29,922 bases of DNA from an uncultured Oscillospiraceae bacterium (GCA_905234005.1 CAJOFW010000054.1:1-29922), one strand, 5' to 3'. Positions 15,529-23,792 are shown, counted from the stretch's first letter. Notes: generated from the letters alone by a model not told the origin. Program-made: numbers and translations.

Positions 15529-17211
15529 ATGTCTGAGATCTATACGGTCCTGTCTCCCTGGGCGGAGACAGACAACGTCGAGAAGCTTCCCATCAATCCC
15601 CGCCTCGACACACTCGAGGGCAAGACCATCGGCCTGTACGCGTCGTTCAAGGAGTACCACCCGTTCTTTATGCGGGAGGTGGAGCGTCAGCTCGCCGCCC
15701 GTTACCCGACCGCGCGTTTTTCCCATTACACCTACATCGTGGACACGCAGGAGATCGACCAGGATCCGGAGAACTTCCCTGTCTTCAAGAAGTGGCTGGA
15801 GGGTGTGGACGCCGTGATCGGCGTGGGCGCGGACATGGGCTCGTGCGCCCTGTACATGGGCTATATCTTCGCCCAGATCGAGCGCCTCGGAAAGCCCGCC
15901 TGCCTTCTGAGCAAATACCAGTACGTCCCCAGCGCCTCCAAGGGCGCCTCCGCCCGGAGCTTCCCCGGCCTGCGGATGGTCACCTACGACGGCCCCGGCT
16001 TCGTGCCCAACGGCGTCGACTGCAACGACTGGACAATCGCGGAGTACCGGGAAAAGATCGCCGCCATGCTCGACGGCATGGTGGACGCCCTGACCCGCCC
16101 CCTCACCGAGGAGGAGAAGCACCCTGCCACCCCGAAGGATTATTCTCACGTGACCTTCACCGGCACGCTGACGGAGCTGTCCGACACGTTCTACCGTCTC
16201 GGCTTCACAAACGGCACGCCCATCATTCCGCCCACGGAGGAGGCCGTCGCGGAGATGTGCCGGGGCACCGACCTGCCCCGGGATCACGTCGTCGCCACCC
16301 TCGCGCCCTTAAACGGCAGGGCCACGGTGGAGAAGATCGCCATAAACGGCCTTCTCGCCGGCTGCACGCCGACGATGATGCCCATCCTGATCGCCATCGC
16401 GGAGGGCATGGGCGACCACGACGTCATCAAGCTCGAGGGCTGGACGTGCTCCAACGCCGGGTGGCTGCCCGTCATCGTCATCAGCGGCCCCATCCGCAAA
16501 GCCATCGGCATCAACGCCGGGCGGAATTTCCTGTCCGCGTACACGAGGCCGCAGGCGTGCATCGCCCGGGCCATGGCGTATATGATCATGAACATCTCCG
16601 GCGTGCGCAGCCAGACGGAGGATATGTCCGGCCCCGGCAGCGACAGCCGCTTCGGCCTGTGCGTGGCGGAGGACGAGGAGAACTCCCCGTGGCCGTCCCT
16701 GCCCGCCGATTTCGGCCTCGAGGACGGCGACAACGCCGTCACGCTGTTCTGGCCCTCGGAGCACAGCCAGATCCCCGTCATGAATCCCAGCGCCGCCCTC
16801 GACCGCCTCTGCTCCCTGTGGCACGGCGGCTTCGACGTGGGCATGATGATCACCCTGCCGCCCGAGGGGGCGAAGGCGTTCGCCGACGCGGGGTATACGA
16901 AGCGGGACATCCTGAACTACGTGAAGGAATACAACCGCCGCCCGTCGAGCGAGATCCCCCGCGCCGCCATCGGCAACAACCATCCCCGGAAGGGGCTGGT
17001 GTTCCCGGCGCCCGGCCTCGTCCACTCCGCGCCGCTCATGTGGAACACCGATCACAGCTTCGTGATGGTGGCCGGCCGGGACTGGGGCATGGCGTACCTC
17101 GGCGGCGGCGACCACGGCGGCCCCATCTGCAAGAAGGCGGAGCTTCCCAAGGCGTGGGATGAGCTCTGCGCGAAATACCCCGGCACGATGCCGGAGCCCG
17201 TGGCTTACTGA
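15529..17211 (+). CDS. UGSC-like two-domain protein, MGSC variant (paralog 1)
   Basis: 560 aa, cytoplasmic. Residues about 25-135 resemble the UGSC (seleno)protein domain: LEGKTIGLY, then GVDAVIGVGADMGSCALYMG, where the family has U/C-G-S-C; here Met103 replaces the selenocysteine and Cys106 remains. Residues about 205-555 form a second conserved domain with FYRLGFTNGTPIIPPTEEAV, ATVEKIAINGLLAGCTP, INAGRNF and GGGDHGGP, which I know only as an uncharacterised partner of UGSC domains. The start is ATG 15529 with a GGAGG site. A paralog lies at 24581-26272 and aligns without gaps over the first 130 residues. No reaction is established; a redox or binding role for the MGSC loop is inference. Confidence 0.8.
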   Translation: MSEIYTVLSPWAETDNVEKLPINPRLDTLEGKTIGLYASFKEYHPFFMREVERQLAARYPTARFSHYTYIVDTQEIDQDPENFPVFKKWLEGVDAVIGVGADMGSCALYMGYIFAQIERLGKPACLLSKYQYVPSASKGASARSFPGLRMVTYDGPGFVPNGVDCNDWTIAEYREKIAAMLDGMVDALTRPLTEEEKHPATPKDYSHVTFTGTLTELSDTFYRLGFTNGTPIIPPTEEAVAEMCRGTDLPRDHVVATLAPLNGRATVEKIAINGLLAGCTPTMMPILIAIAEGMGDHDVIKLEGWTCSNAGWLPVIVISGPIRKAIGINAGRNFLSAYTRPQACIARAMAYMIMNISGVRSQTEDMSGPGSDSRFGLCVAEDEENSPWPSLPADFGLEDGDNAVTLFWPSEHSQIPVMNPSAALDRLCSLWHGGFDVGMMITLPPEGAKAFADAGYTKRDILNYVKEYNRRPSSEIPRAAIGNNHPRKGLVFPAPGLVHSAPLMWNTDHSFVMVAGRDWGMAYLGGGDHGGPICKKAELPKAWDELCAKYPGTMPEPVAY

Positions 17212-17242
17212 GCGGGCAGACTACCGGAAGGAGAAAAACGAT

Positions 17243-19176
17243 ATGGCTCTTGAATATGTCCACGCCCTTTCCCCCATCAAGATCAACAACGTGGTGCTGC
17301 GCAACCGCTTCATTGCCACGCCTTCGAAAAGTGGCCCACCGAGGCCCTCATCACCCACTACGGCAACAAGGCCAAGGCCGGCGCGGCCGTCGTCACCTGC
17401 AAGGGCAACAACCCGGTGAAGACCACCGACGTCCACTCCCAGAGCCTCGATATCACAAACGGCGCACACCAGCATATGTTCGCGCAGGTGGCCGAGGCGG
17501 TGCACTACTACGGCGCGAAGGCCAGCTATCTCGTCCTGCCCAATATGAACATCGTGGCGGGCTACGACGCGTCCGACGGCGTGCTGTCCGAGTATGTCGC
17601 CGGCGACGGCTCGAAGCGGGAATACGGCAAGGCCGCCCCGAAGGAGCTTCTCTACCGGATGGTCGAGGAGTACGGCAAGGAGGCAAAGCTCGCCAGGAAC
17701 CTCGGCTTCGATATGTGCTACATCCACATGGCGTACCGCCTCATGTTCCCCGGCCGCTTCCTGTCGCCGCTGTCAAACCGGCGCACGGACGAGTTCGGCG
17801 GCTCCCTCGAGAACATGGCCCGGTTCCCGATGCTCATCTGTCAGGAGATCAAGAAGCAGTGCGGCCGCGACTTCCTCGTGGAGATCAGCATCTCCGGCCG
17901 GGAGGACGATATGTTCGAGGGCGGTCTCAAGGTCACGGATACCGTCGAGATGATGAAGTATCTCGAAAACTATGTGGACATCATCCAGATTCGCGGCGGC
18001 AGCATCGACCCCAGTCAGCCCACCTATCTCGATCCCCGGGAGGTGCCCCATCTGGACACCGCGGCCGCCATCAAAAAGGGCCTGCAGGAGCAGGGCACGA
18101 AAATGCTCGTGAACGTCGTCGGCGGCTGTCACGACATCGCCCGGGACGACGCGATCATCGCCAACGGCGAGGCCGATCTCATCGGCGCCGCCCGCGCCTA
18201 CATCGCGGACAACGAGTTCGTCACCAAGGCATACGAGAACCGGGCGGAGGACGTGCGCCCCTGCCTGCGCTGCAACAAGTGCCACATCCCCGGCCCCGAG
18301 AAGTGGAACACCGTCTGCTCCGTGAACCCGGAATTCGGCATCGAGCACAAGGCGGAGCGGATGAAGACCGCGCCCGTCAGAAAAAAGAAGGTCGCCGTCG
18401 TCGGCGGCGGCCCCTGCGGCATGGAGGCGGCGCTGCGTCTGCGTGAACGCGGCCACGACGTGACGCTGTACGAGAAGGGCCCGGCCCTCGGCGGCATGCT
18501 GTGGAGCATGGACAGGATGGACATCAAGTGGACCATCAACCGCTACCGCCGGTGGAAGGAGGCCCAGGTCATGAAGAGCGGCGCAAGGGTGCTGCTGAAC
18601 ACCGAGGCCACGCCGGAGATGATCGACGCGGAGGACTACGACGAGGTGCTGATCGCCGTGGGCGCCCGCCCGGCCACGCCGCCGATACCCGGCACGGACG
18701 GCCCGAACGTCATGTTCGCCGCCGATGCTGCCAACCGCGAGAGCGAGCTGGGTCACAGGCTCGTCATCATCGGCGGCGGCGAGATCGGCGTGGAGGTCGG
18801 CATCCACCTCGCCCGCCAGGGGCACGCGGTCACGGTCGTGGAGATGCTCGGCATCCTCTCCCCGGAGAGCGTGCCCGTCCACTTCCGCAGCCTGTTCGAG
18901 AAGACATGGGAGGAGCAGGAGGGCTTCGATTACGTGCTGAACGCCCGCTGCACCGGCATCTACGACGATCACGTCACCTATGTGGACAAGGACGGCGCGG
19001 AGCACAGCGTCGAGGCGGACAACGTCCTTCTCGCCGCCGGCCTGAAGGCCAATCAGGAGATCGCCCTGCCGTTCTTCACAGGCAAGGCCCGGACATGGAT
19101 GATCGGCTCCTGCGACACCCCCGGCAGCATCCAGGCCGTCAACCGCTCCGCCTACGGCGTCGTGAACTCCATCTGA
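17243..19176 (+). pseudogene. OYE-family FMN/FAD/4Fe-4S reductase, HxxY subgroup, 5' frameshift
   Basis: Last gene of the symporter operon. ATG 17243 with AAGGAGAAA gives MALEYVHALSPIKINN then VVLRNRFIATP, the normal OYE start. The frame then slips at about 17321-17322 and stops at 17419. In the next frame KWPTEALITHYGNKAKAG and everything after it is intact to 19176. The span is one base short of a multiple of three; one C in GCC|TTC would repair it, giving about 644 aa. The barrel active-site segment is HMAYRLMF (HxxY like the 8037-9953 enzyme), then FLSPLSNRRTDEFGGS. The iron-sulfur cysteines read CLRCNKC...C and the FAD motif is VVGGGPCG. If the shift is real, only a GTG start near 17416 remains, without the first FMN-barrel strand. 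The stop abuts repeat copy C. Confidence 0.87.
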
Positions 19177-19276
19177 TACTTTTTCTTGAAAGAAAAAGTA
19201 TCAAAAAGAACTTTGTATTCGCTCGAAAAGGCAGCAATTCCAAGGCTTTGCGCCCGGTAACGAAACAGAGCAGTAT
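19174..19276 (+). repeat. Dispersed repeat, copy C (starts at OYE stop codon)
   Basis: Begins with the TGA stop of the OYE gene. The inverted repeat is TGATACTTTTTC-ttga-AAGAAAAAGTATCA. The conserved blocks AAAAAGAACTTTGTATTCGC, AAGGCTTTGCGCCCGGTAAC and GAAAC follow. The TTTTAATTGGAGAA segment of copies A and D is missing before the final CAGTAT. Confidence 0.92.
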
Positions 19277-19302
19277 GATCACGATACAATACCAAAAGAT
19301 AA

Positions 19303-19335
19303 GGACCCTGTCCCGTACGGGCAGGGTTCTTTTCT
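19303..19335 (+). terminator. Terminator hairpin of the symporter/OYE operon
   Basis: ACCCTG-t-CCCG-ta-CGGG-CAGGGT stem with one bulged T, followed by TCTTTTCT. It lies downstream of repeat C on the plus strand. Confidence 0.75.
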
Positions 19336-19339
19336 ATGG

Positions 19340-19379
19340 AAAAACCGGCGTACAGACGAAAGCTGCACACCGGTTTTTT
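19340..19379. terminator. Bidirectional terminator between convergent operons
   Basis: AAAAACCGG and CCGGTTTTT form the stem, extended through two mismatches by CAG/CTG. T-runs occur in both directions. It would stop the rightward OYE operon and the leftward TRAP operon, whose last gene ends at 19392. Confidence 0.75.
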
Positions 19380-19391
19380 CAAGATACGTTG

Positions 19392-20696
19392 TCACCCGAA
19401 CATCAGATTCGGCAGCCACAGGGAGATCTGCGGGACGTAGAAGATGATGATGAGCGTCAAAATGATCGTGATGAGGTAGGGCACCATGCCGCGGATGATC
19501 GTCGCGATGGGTACGTCCGGGGCACGGGAGGACACCACGAACAGGTTGATGCCCACGGGCGGCGTCAGCGCGCCGACCGCGACGGTGAACGCCACGATGA
19601 TGCCGAACCACACGAGGTCGTAGCCCAGCGACGCGACGACCGGGGCCAGCAGGCCGACGGTGAGCATCATGACGGGCGGGGAGTCGAGGAAGCAGCCGAG
19701 CACCATGTACAGAAGGACGATGACCCAGATGATGACGCTCGAGGGCAGCGGCAGACCGCCGACCCACATCGCCAGCGCCCGGGGGATGCCGGACAGGGAC
19801 ATGAACGTGTTGAAGATCTGTATGCCGACGAACATGAAGAACATCGCGCAGCCGGCGGAGCAGGTCTTCTTGAGTGTCTGCAGAAAGCCCCGGAGATTCA
19901 TGCGGCGCATGACCGCGATGATGACCATCGAGCCGATGACGCCGATGCCGGCGGCCTCGTTGACGGTGCAGATGCCGCCCCAGATGGAGCCCATCACGAC
20001 GAGTATCAGCACGAGAAACGGCCACACGGCGCCGAGGCTCCGCAGCCGGGCCTTCATGGTCGCCTTTGCCATCATGGGGGCTTTCGCCGGGTTCATTTTG
20101 ACCTGTATGACCGTGCACACGGACAGCGTCACGGTCAGCAGCAGGCCGGGCAGCCAGCCCGCCATGAACAGCCGCCCGATCGAAGCGCCGGACAGAAGGC
20201 CGTACATGATGAGCGGCACACTCGGCGGGATGAGGATCGCCAGCGGGCCTGCGCCGACGATGGAGCCGAGGCCGAGGCCGGGGTCATATTTGCTCTCCTT
20301 CATCTCGGGCCACGCCACCTGTGTCATGACGAGCGCCGTGGTGGAGCCGGAGCCGCACAGCGCGCCGAACAGGGCCGAGGCCACCGTGCTCGTGACGGCG
20401 AGGCCGCCCGGGACGTGGCCGAACCATTTGCGGGCGGCGCCGTAGGCGTCCGACGTCAGGCCGCCGTTGTAGGCGAAATCGCCCATCAGCATGAACAGCG
20501 GCATGACGATGAAGGTGTAGCTCGCGGCGGCGGAAAACGGAATCGACATCATGTAGTTCAGGCCGTTGTTGAGGCCGAGGATCAGCGTGATGCCGAACAC
20601 GCCCGACAGGGCGAAGGTGTAGGCCAGCGGCATGCCGAGAAACAGCAGAATCAGCATCGCGGCCACGCCGATGTAGCCGGCGGTCAGGGCAGTCAT
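19392..20696 (-). CDS. TRAP transporter large permease (DctM type)
   Basis: 434 aa, about 12 membrane helices. DctM family landmarks are GLTSDAYGAARKWFGHVPGG, SGSTTALVMTQVAWPEM, GAGPLAILIPPSVPLI and the late VGALTPPVGINLF. It forms the sodium- or proton-driven channel of a tripartite periplasmic-type transporter with the two genes upstream. ATG 20696 overlaps the DctQ-type stop (ATGA), so the two are translationally coupled. Frame and length are intact. The substrate is probably an organic acid, by family; nothing narrower can be said. Confidence 0.95.
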   Translation of the reverse strand: MTALTAGYIGVAAMLILLFLGMPLAYTFALSGVFGITLILGLNNGLNYMMSIPFSAAASYTFIVMPLFMLMGDFAYNGGLTSDAYGAARKWFGHVPGGLAVTSTVASALFGALCGSGSTTALVMTQVAWPEMKESKYDPGLGLGSIVGAGPLAILIPPSVPLIMYGLLSGASIGRLFMAGWLPGLLLTVTLSVCTVIQVKMNPAKAPMMAKATMKARLRSLGAVWPFLVLILVVMGSIWGGICTVNEAAGIGVIGSMVIIAVMRRMNLRGFLQTLKKTCSAGCAMFFMFVGIQIFNTFMSLSGIPRALAMWVGGLPLPSSVIIWVIVLLYMVLGCFLDSPPVMMLTVGLLAPVVASLGYDLVWFGIIVAFTVAVGALTPPVGINLFVVSSRAPDVPIATIIRGMVPYLITIILTLIIIFYVPQISLWLPNLMFG

Positions 20697-21277
20697 TCTC
20701 TCTCCGCCTCCTTTCTGTCATCCGCGTCCTTTTCGTTCTCCGTGAGCGCCGCGGGGGGCATGATCAGCTCCGCCTCGGGGTCGTCCTCGGGGTGGCCGGC
20801 CTTCAGCAGCAGACGCACGCCGTCGGAGATGAATTCGAGCGTCAGCAGGAGGTTTCCGAAGGACGCGACGAAGTAAAACGGCCAGTGCCTGATCTTCAGA
20901 ATCGCCGAGGCCGTGCCGCGGCTCACGACGTTCAGGCCCTGCCGGAAGAGCTGCACCGCGATCGGCCCGGACACGAGAACGCACAGAAGCGTCACGACGC
21001 CGAGTGTGATCATGCGGGCCTTGTAGGGGAAATGGGTGATGAGGGCGTCCACCCGGACGTGTGACCGGCAGTAGGTGGAGTACGGAAGCCCGAGGTACAG
21101 CACGCACACGATGGCAAGCTCCACGATCTCCTGCGAGCCGGTGATCGGGTGGCTGAACACATAGCGGCCCAGCACGTCGATGAAGATGAAGGCCGCGATC
21201 AGAAACAGCGTGACGCCGGAGATCCACACGCAGAAATTGCTGACCTTGTGAAGCCCCTCGTCGAGTTTTTTTATCAT
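20693..21277 (-). CDS. TRAP transporter small permease (DctQ type)
   Basis: 194 aa with four hydrophobic helices, roughly 13-33, 48-70, 86-110 and 127-152, and the family segment VFSHPITGSQEIVELAI. The C-terminal tail is acidic and charged (DDPEAELIMPP, then ENEKDADDRKEAERE). ATG 21277 has GAGAGGAAG upstream. It partners the large permease immediately downstream. It is separated from the binding-protein gene by a 100-bp gap with a hairpin. Confidence 0.92.
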   Translation of the reverse strand: MIKKLDEGLHKVSNFCVWISGVTLFLIAAFIFIDVLGRYVFSHPITGSQEIVELAIVCVLYLGLPYSTYCRSHVRVDALITHFPYKARMITLGVVTLLCVLVSGPIAVQLFRQGLNVVSRGTASAILKIRHWPFYFVASFGNLLLTLEFISDGVRLLLKAGHPEDDPEAELIMPPAALTENEKDADDRKEAERE

Positions 21278-21305
21278 ATCGTCTCTTCCTCTCTGATAAA
21301 GGAAC

Positions 21306-21336
21306 GGCGGGCACCCCGTTAAGAAGGGTACCCGCC
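21306..21336 (-). terminator. Hairpin between TRAP binding protein and small permease
   Basis: GGCGGG pairs with CCCGCC and GGGT/ACCC extends the stem across one mismatch. No T-run follows on the minus strand. This is most likely an attenuator or mRNA-protecting stem, parallel to the hairpin after the ABC binding protein at 6192-6218. Confidence 0.6.
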
Positions 21337-21377
21337 CGGGTCAATTGCGAACGCGGGTCAGTCCGTGGCTTCGCGGA

Positions 21378-22514
21378 TCACTGCTCGTACTGGGAATCGG
21401 CCACGATCTGGCGTGCCTCCGCCACGAGGCCGGTGCCGTCGATGCCCTGCGCGTTCAGGCTCTCGCCCAGATCGTCCAGCATGCTGGCGGTCGCGTCCTT
21501 GATGGCCTGAACGGTGGCGTCGTCCCACTCCACGACCTCCACGCCGGCGGCGACCATGGTGTCAATGGACTCCTGCTGGGCCGCGTTGTTGCGCTCCATA
21601 TAGATGTCGTAGAATTCGCGGCTGACCTCGTCGAGGGCCTCCTGCAGGTCGGCGGGCAGGCTGTTCCAGACGTCCAGATTCACGCCGATGTAGTTCATGC
21701 CGGTGCAGATGGGCATGGCGTAGAGGTAGTGGCAGACGTCCTGCCAGGTGAACGCGGTCATCGCGGAGGGGCTGGAGATGCCGCCGTCGATGACGCCCTG
21801 GGACAGGGACAGGAACACCTCGGTCGTGGTGATCGAGACCGCGGAAGCGCCGAGCGCCTCGATCGCGGTGATGAGCTGGCCGGAGTTGGCGCGGATCTTC
21901 ATGCCGGCAAAGTCGTCGATGGACTCGATCTTCTTGTCGGTGGTGGCGAACATCTGCATATCGGTGGGCAGGAAGGTGAGAACGTGCATGTTGTCGGTGA
22001 ACTCGGGCAGCTTGCCCTCCTCAAGCAGCGTCCACATGATCTCACCGGCGGTGTCCGGGGTGGTCAGCAGAAACGGCGTCTGCACGATGTCGGTGATCGG
22101 GAACTCGCCGGCCTGGGCGATGCCGAGGTTCAGGATCTCCAGACCGCCCTGCGTGAGCATGGTCCACAGGTCGGCGGGAGCGCCGAGGGCGTTGTTGTGG
22201 AAGATGGTGATCTTGACGCGGCCGTTCGTGGCCTCGTCCACCATGACGGCGTACTCGTCAATGAGATCGCCCAGCCATGTGCCCTCCACCTGGGAGGAGC
22301 TGAACTTCATCTCGTACACGGTGCCGTCGTCGGCGGGGGCGGCGGCCTCCTCAGCGGGGGCGGCCTCTTCGGCGGGGGCGGCCTCTTCAGCGGGGGCGGC
22401 GGCTTCGTCAGCGGGGGCGGCCTCCTCGGCGGGGGCAGCGCCGCCGCCGCAGGCGGTCAGGGCGAGGATCATCGCCAGCGCCAGAAGCAGAGCGGTAATG
22501 CGGGTCTTTTTCAT
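21378..22514 (-). CDS. TRAP transporter substrate-binding lipoprotein (DctP type)
   Basis: 378 aa. The signal peptide ends in lipobox LTAC (Cys22), so this is a lipid-anchored binding protein. Residues about 25-60 are an Ala/Pro/Glu linker made of repeated EEAAPA units. The DctP fold is marked by MKIRANSGQLITAIEALGAS (the conserved Arg contacts the substrate carboxylate in the family) and FLSLSQGVIDGGI. ATG 22514 has TTGGAGGT; an in-frame extension to 22601 was rejected because it would precede the signal peptide and run into the promoter. It is divergent from the second LysR gene, a likely regulator. Confidence 0.95.
   Translation of the reverse strand: MKKTRITALLLALAMILALTACGGGAAPAEEAAPADEAAAPAEEAAPAEEAAPAEEAAAPADDGTVYEMKFSSSQVEGTWLGDLIDEYAVMVDEATNGRVKITIFHNNALGAPADLWTMLTQGGLEILNLGIAQAGEFPITDIVQTPFLLTTPDTAGEIMWTLLEEGKLPEFTDNMHVLTFLPTDMQMFATTDKKIESIDDFAGMKIRANSGQLITAIEALGASAVSITTTEVFLSLSQGVIDGGISSPSAMTAFTWQDVCHYLYAMPICTGMNYIGVNLDVWNSLPADLQEALDEVSREFYDIYMERNNAAQQESIDTMVAAGVEVVEWDDATVQAIKDATASMLDDLGESLNAQGIDGTGLVAEARQIVADSQYEQ
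22331..22440. repeat. Degenerate 18-bp tandem repeat in the lipoprotein linker
   Basis: About five copies of a unit like GCGGGGGCGGCCTCCTCA encode (E)EAAPA on the minus strand. Units differ at single bases and some carry three extra bases. The repeat stays in frame, so linker length can vary without breaking the protein. Confidence 0.85.
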
Positions 22515-22571
22515 TGCGGAACCTCCAATTTCAGTCTCGTTTTCGGTCTTGCCGGGATTTTTTACGTACAA

Positions 22572-22601
22572 ATTATAAAATAGGACTTGTAATTCTGTCA
22601 A
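22572..22601 (-). promoter_or_regulatory. Strong predicted promoter of the TRAP operon
   Basis: On the minus strand consensus TTGACA (22596-22601) and consensus TATAAT (22572-22577) are spaced 18 bp. The predicted start is near 22565, giving a leader of about 50 bases. Confidence 0.75.
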
Positions 22602-22614
22602 ATTCCTGTAATAT
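22587..22614 (+). promoter_or_regulatory. Possible promoter of the second LysR gene
   Basis: TTGTAA (22587-22592) and TAATAT (22609-22614) spaced 16 bp. The -35 overlaps the TRAP promoter on the other strand, so the two divergent promoters may compete. Weak on motif alone. Confidence 0.4.
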
Positions 22615-22666
22615 CATAAATATATGGCGTTCAGGTTATTGAAATTCTTACAAGGAGACAGCAGCG

Positions 22667-23581
22667 ATGGAGATTTACCAGCTTCGGTGCTTCTACGAGG
22701 CGGCGCAGGCGCAGAACATCACGAGAGCGGCCGCGAAAATGCGCATCACGCAGCCGGCGCTCTCAAAGACGATCAGTCGTCTGGAGGACGATCTGGGCGT
22801 GAAGCTGTTCGACCGCCGCGCCAAGACGATCGTGCTCAACGAGTACGGGCAGGCGGTGCTCGAAAAGGCGGAGGCGATCTTCGCCGCGATGGACGACATC
22901 CGGCTGAACATCGAGGATATCCGCGCCGGCAGCGTCGGCGAGGTGAAGATCGGCAGCACGCTGCCCAGCGAGGAGACGGGGTGGCTGCTGGACTGTGTGC
23001 GGGATTTCATTCTCGAGAACCCGAAGGCGGTCGTCACCCAGCACCAGATGGGGCCGCACGCGCTTTTGCGTGCCGTCTCCGAAAACGAGGTGGACATCGC
23101 CATCGGCGGGGACAGCCTCGCGGCCCCGGAGCTGGACTGGACGGAGCTGTACGCCCAGCGGGTGGGCATCGCCGTCCGTGTGGGCAGTGAGCTGTCCCTT
23201 CGCGAACGCGTATCGGTGGCGGAGCTGCGGGACGAGACGTTTCTGTGCAACAACGCGAACGCCGACATGGAGCGGCTGACCCACAGCATATGCGAGCGGG
23301 CGGGCTTCACGCCGACGATCGCGCTGACGAGCAACTACTCGAATCTGATCGGCGAGCTTGTCAGCCTCGGGCGGGGGATTACGGTCATCCCGGAGCCGCT
23401 GTTCAACGAGAAAAACGACGGAAACCCCATGGTCTGGGCGAAGAAAATCGCGATGATCCCGCTGGAGGAGGATTACTGCGTCCTGCGCAGCGTGGCGGCG
23501 GTCTCCCGCAGCCGGTACGTCCGCAGCGCCGCCATGAAGCTGTACCGCCAGATCGTCGAAAGAGCGCCGTCCGTGCCGTGA
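22667..23581 (+). CDS. LysR-family transcriptional regulator (second)
   Basis: 304 aa. The N-terminal HTH is MEIYQLRCFYEAAQAQNITR, then AAAKMRITQPALSKTISRLE (21-40) and LGVKLFDR. The effector domain spans about 90-300. ATG 22667 follows CAAGGAGAC. Divergence from the TRAP operon, with overlapping promoters, makes it the probable TRAP regulator responding to the transported acid. It resembles the first LysR in the HTH and in the CNN motif of the effector domain (VCNNSS versus LCNNAN), which suggests a shared ancestor. The exact ATAGCCAnnnACTAT box was not found in its intergenic region, so it probably reads another site. Confidence 0.95.
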   Translation: MEIYQLRCFYEAAQAQNITRAAAKMRITQPALSKTISRLEDDLGVKLFDRRAKTIVLNEYGQAVLEKAEAIFAAMDDIRLNIEDIRAGSVGEVKIGSTLPSEETGWLLDCVRDFILENPKAVVTQHQMGPHALLRAVSENEVDIAIGGDSLAAPELDWTELYAQRVGIAVRVGSELSLRERVSVAELRDETFLCNNANADMERLTHSICERAGFTPTIALTSNYSNLIGELVSLGRGITVIPEPLFNEKNDGNPMVWAKKIAMIPLEEDYCVLRSVAAVSRSRYVRSAAMKLYRQIVERAPSVP

Positions 23582-23618
23582 ACGGCGGCGGTACGGATTA
23601 CGACGCCGAAAGACGCAA

Positions 23619-23656
23619 ACAGACGCCTTGCCGAAAATCCGCGGCAAAGCGTCTGT
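23619..23656 (+). terminator. Hairpin downstream of second LysR gene
   Basis: ACAGACGC pairs with GCGTCTGT and an inner TGCCG/CGGCA stem closes it. No T-run follows directly, but the sequence GGCGTCTGTATTATACTTTTTC does run into repeat D. Probable terminator or 3'-end stem. Confidence 0.6.
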
Positions 23657-23673
23657 ACGGCAGGGCGTCTGTA

Positions 23674-23792
23674 TTATACTTTTTCCCCAAAGAAAAAGTA
23701 TCAAAAAGAACTTTGTATTCGCATCGAAAAGACAGCGTTTCCAAGGCTTTGCGCCCGGTAACGAAACAAAGCTTTTCATGGGAGAACAGTAT
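23674..23792 (+). repeat. Dispersed repeat, copy D
   Basis: 119 bp, closest to copy A: ATACTTTTTCcccaaaGAAAAAGTAT, AAAAAGAACTTTGTATTCGC, TTTCCAAGGCTTTGCGCC, CGGTAACGAAAC and GGAGAACAGTAT. Unlike A-C it begins 93 bp after a stop codon and does not follow an OYE gene. The 9-mer GTATTATAC occurs at 23671-23679 and 23789-23797, bracketing the copy. Confidence 0.92.

Noticed and set aside
17243..17430. Programmed ribosomal frameshifting in the third OYE gene
   Set aside because: No slippery heptamer with a following stem was seen; the site GCCTTCGAAAAG needs one added base and sister OYE genes are uninterrupted.
18501..20876. Plus-strand open frame of about 790 codons covering the end of the third OYE gene, repeat C and the TRAP large permease in antisense
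   Set aside because: It crosses two terminators and two real genes in other frames; the product is a low-complexity His/Asp/Arg-rich string.
22331..22440. CRISPR-like or regulatory tandem repeat
   Set aside because: The 18-bp units have no spacers, lie inside the coding sequence and simply encode an Ala/Pro/Glu lipoprotein linker.
22515..22666. A third copy of the ATAGCCAnnnACTAT box in the TRAP/LysR2 intergenic region
   Set aside because: Only loose ATA/TAT matches were found; spacing and central bases do not agree, so the TRAP operon was not added to the first LysR regulon.
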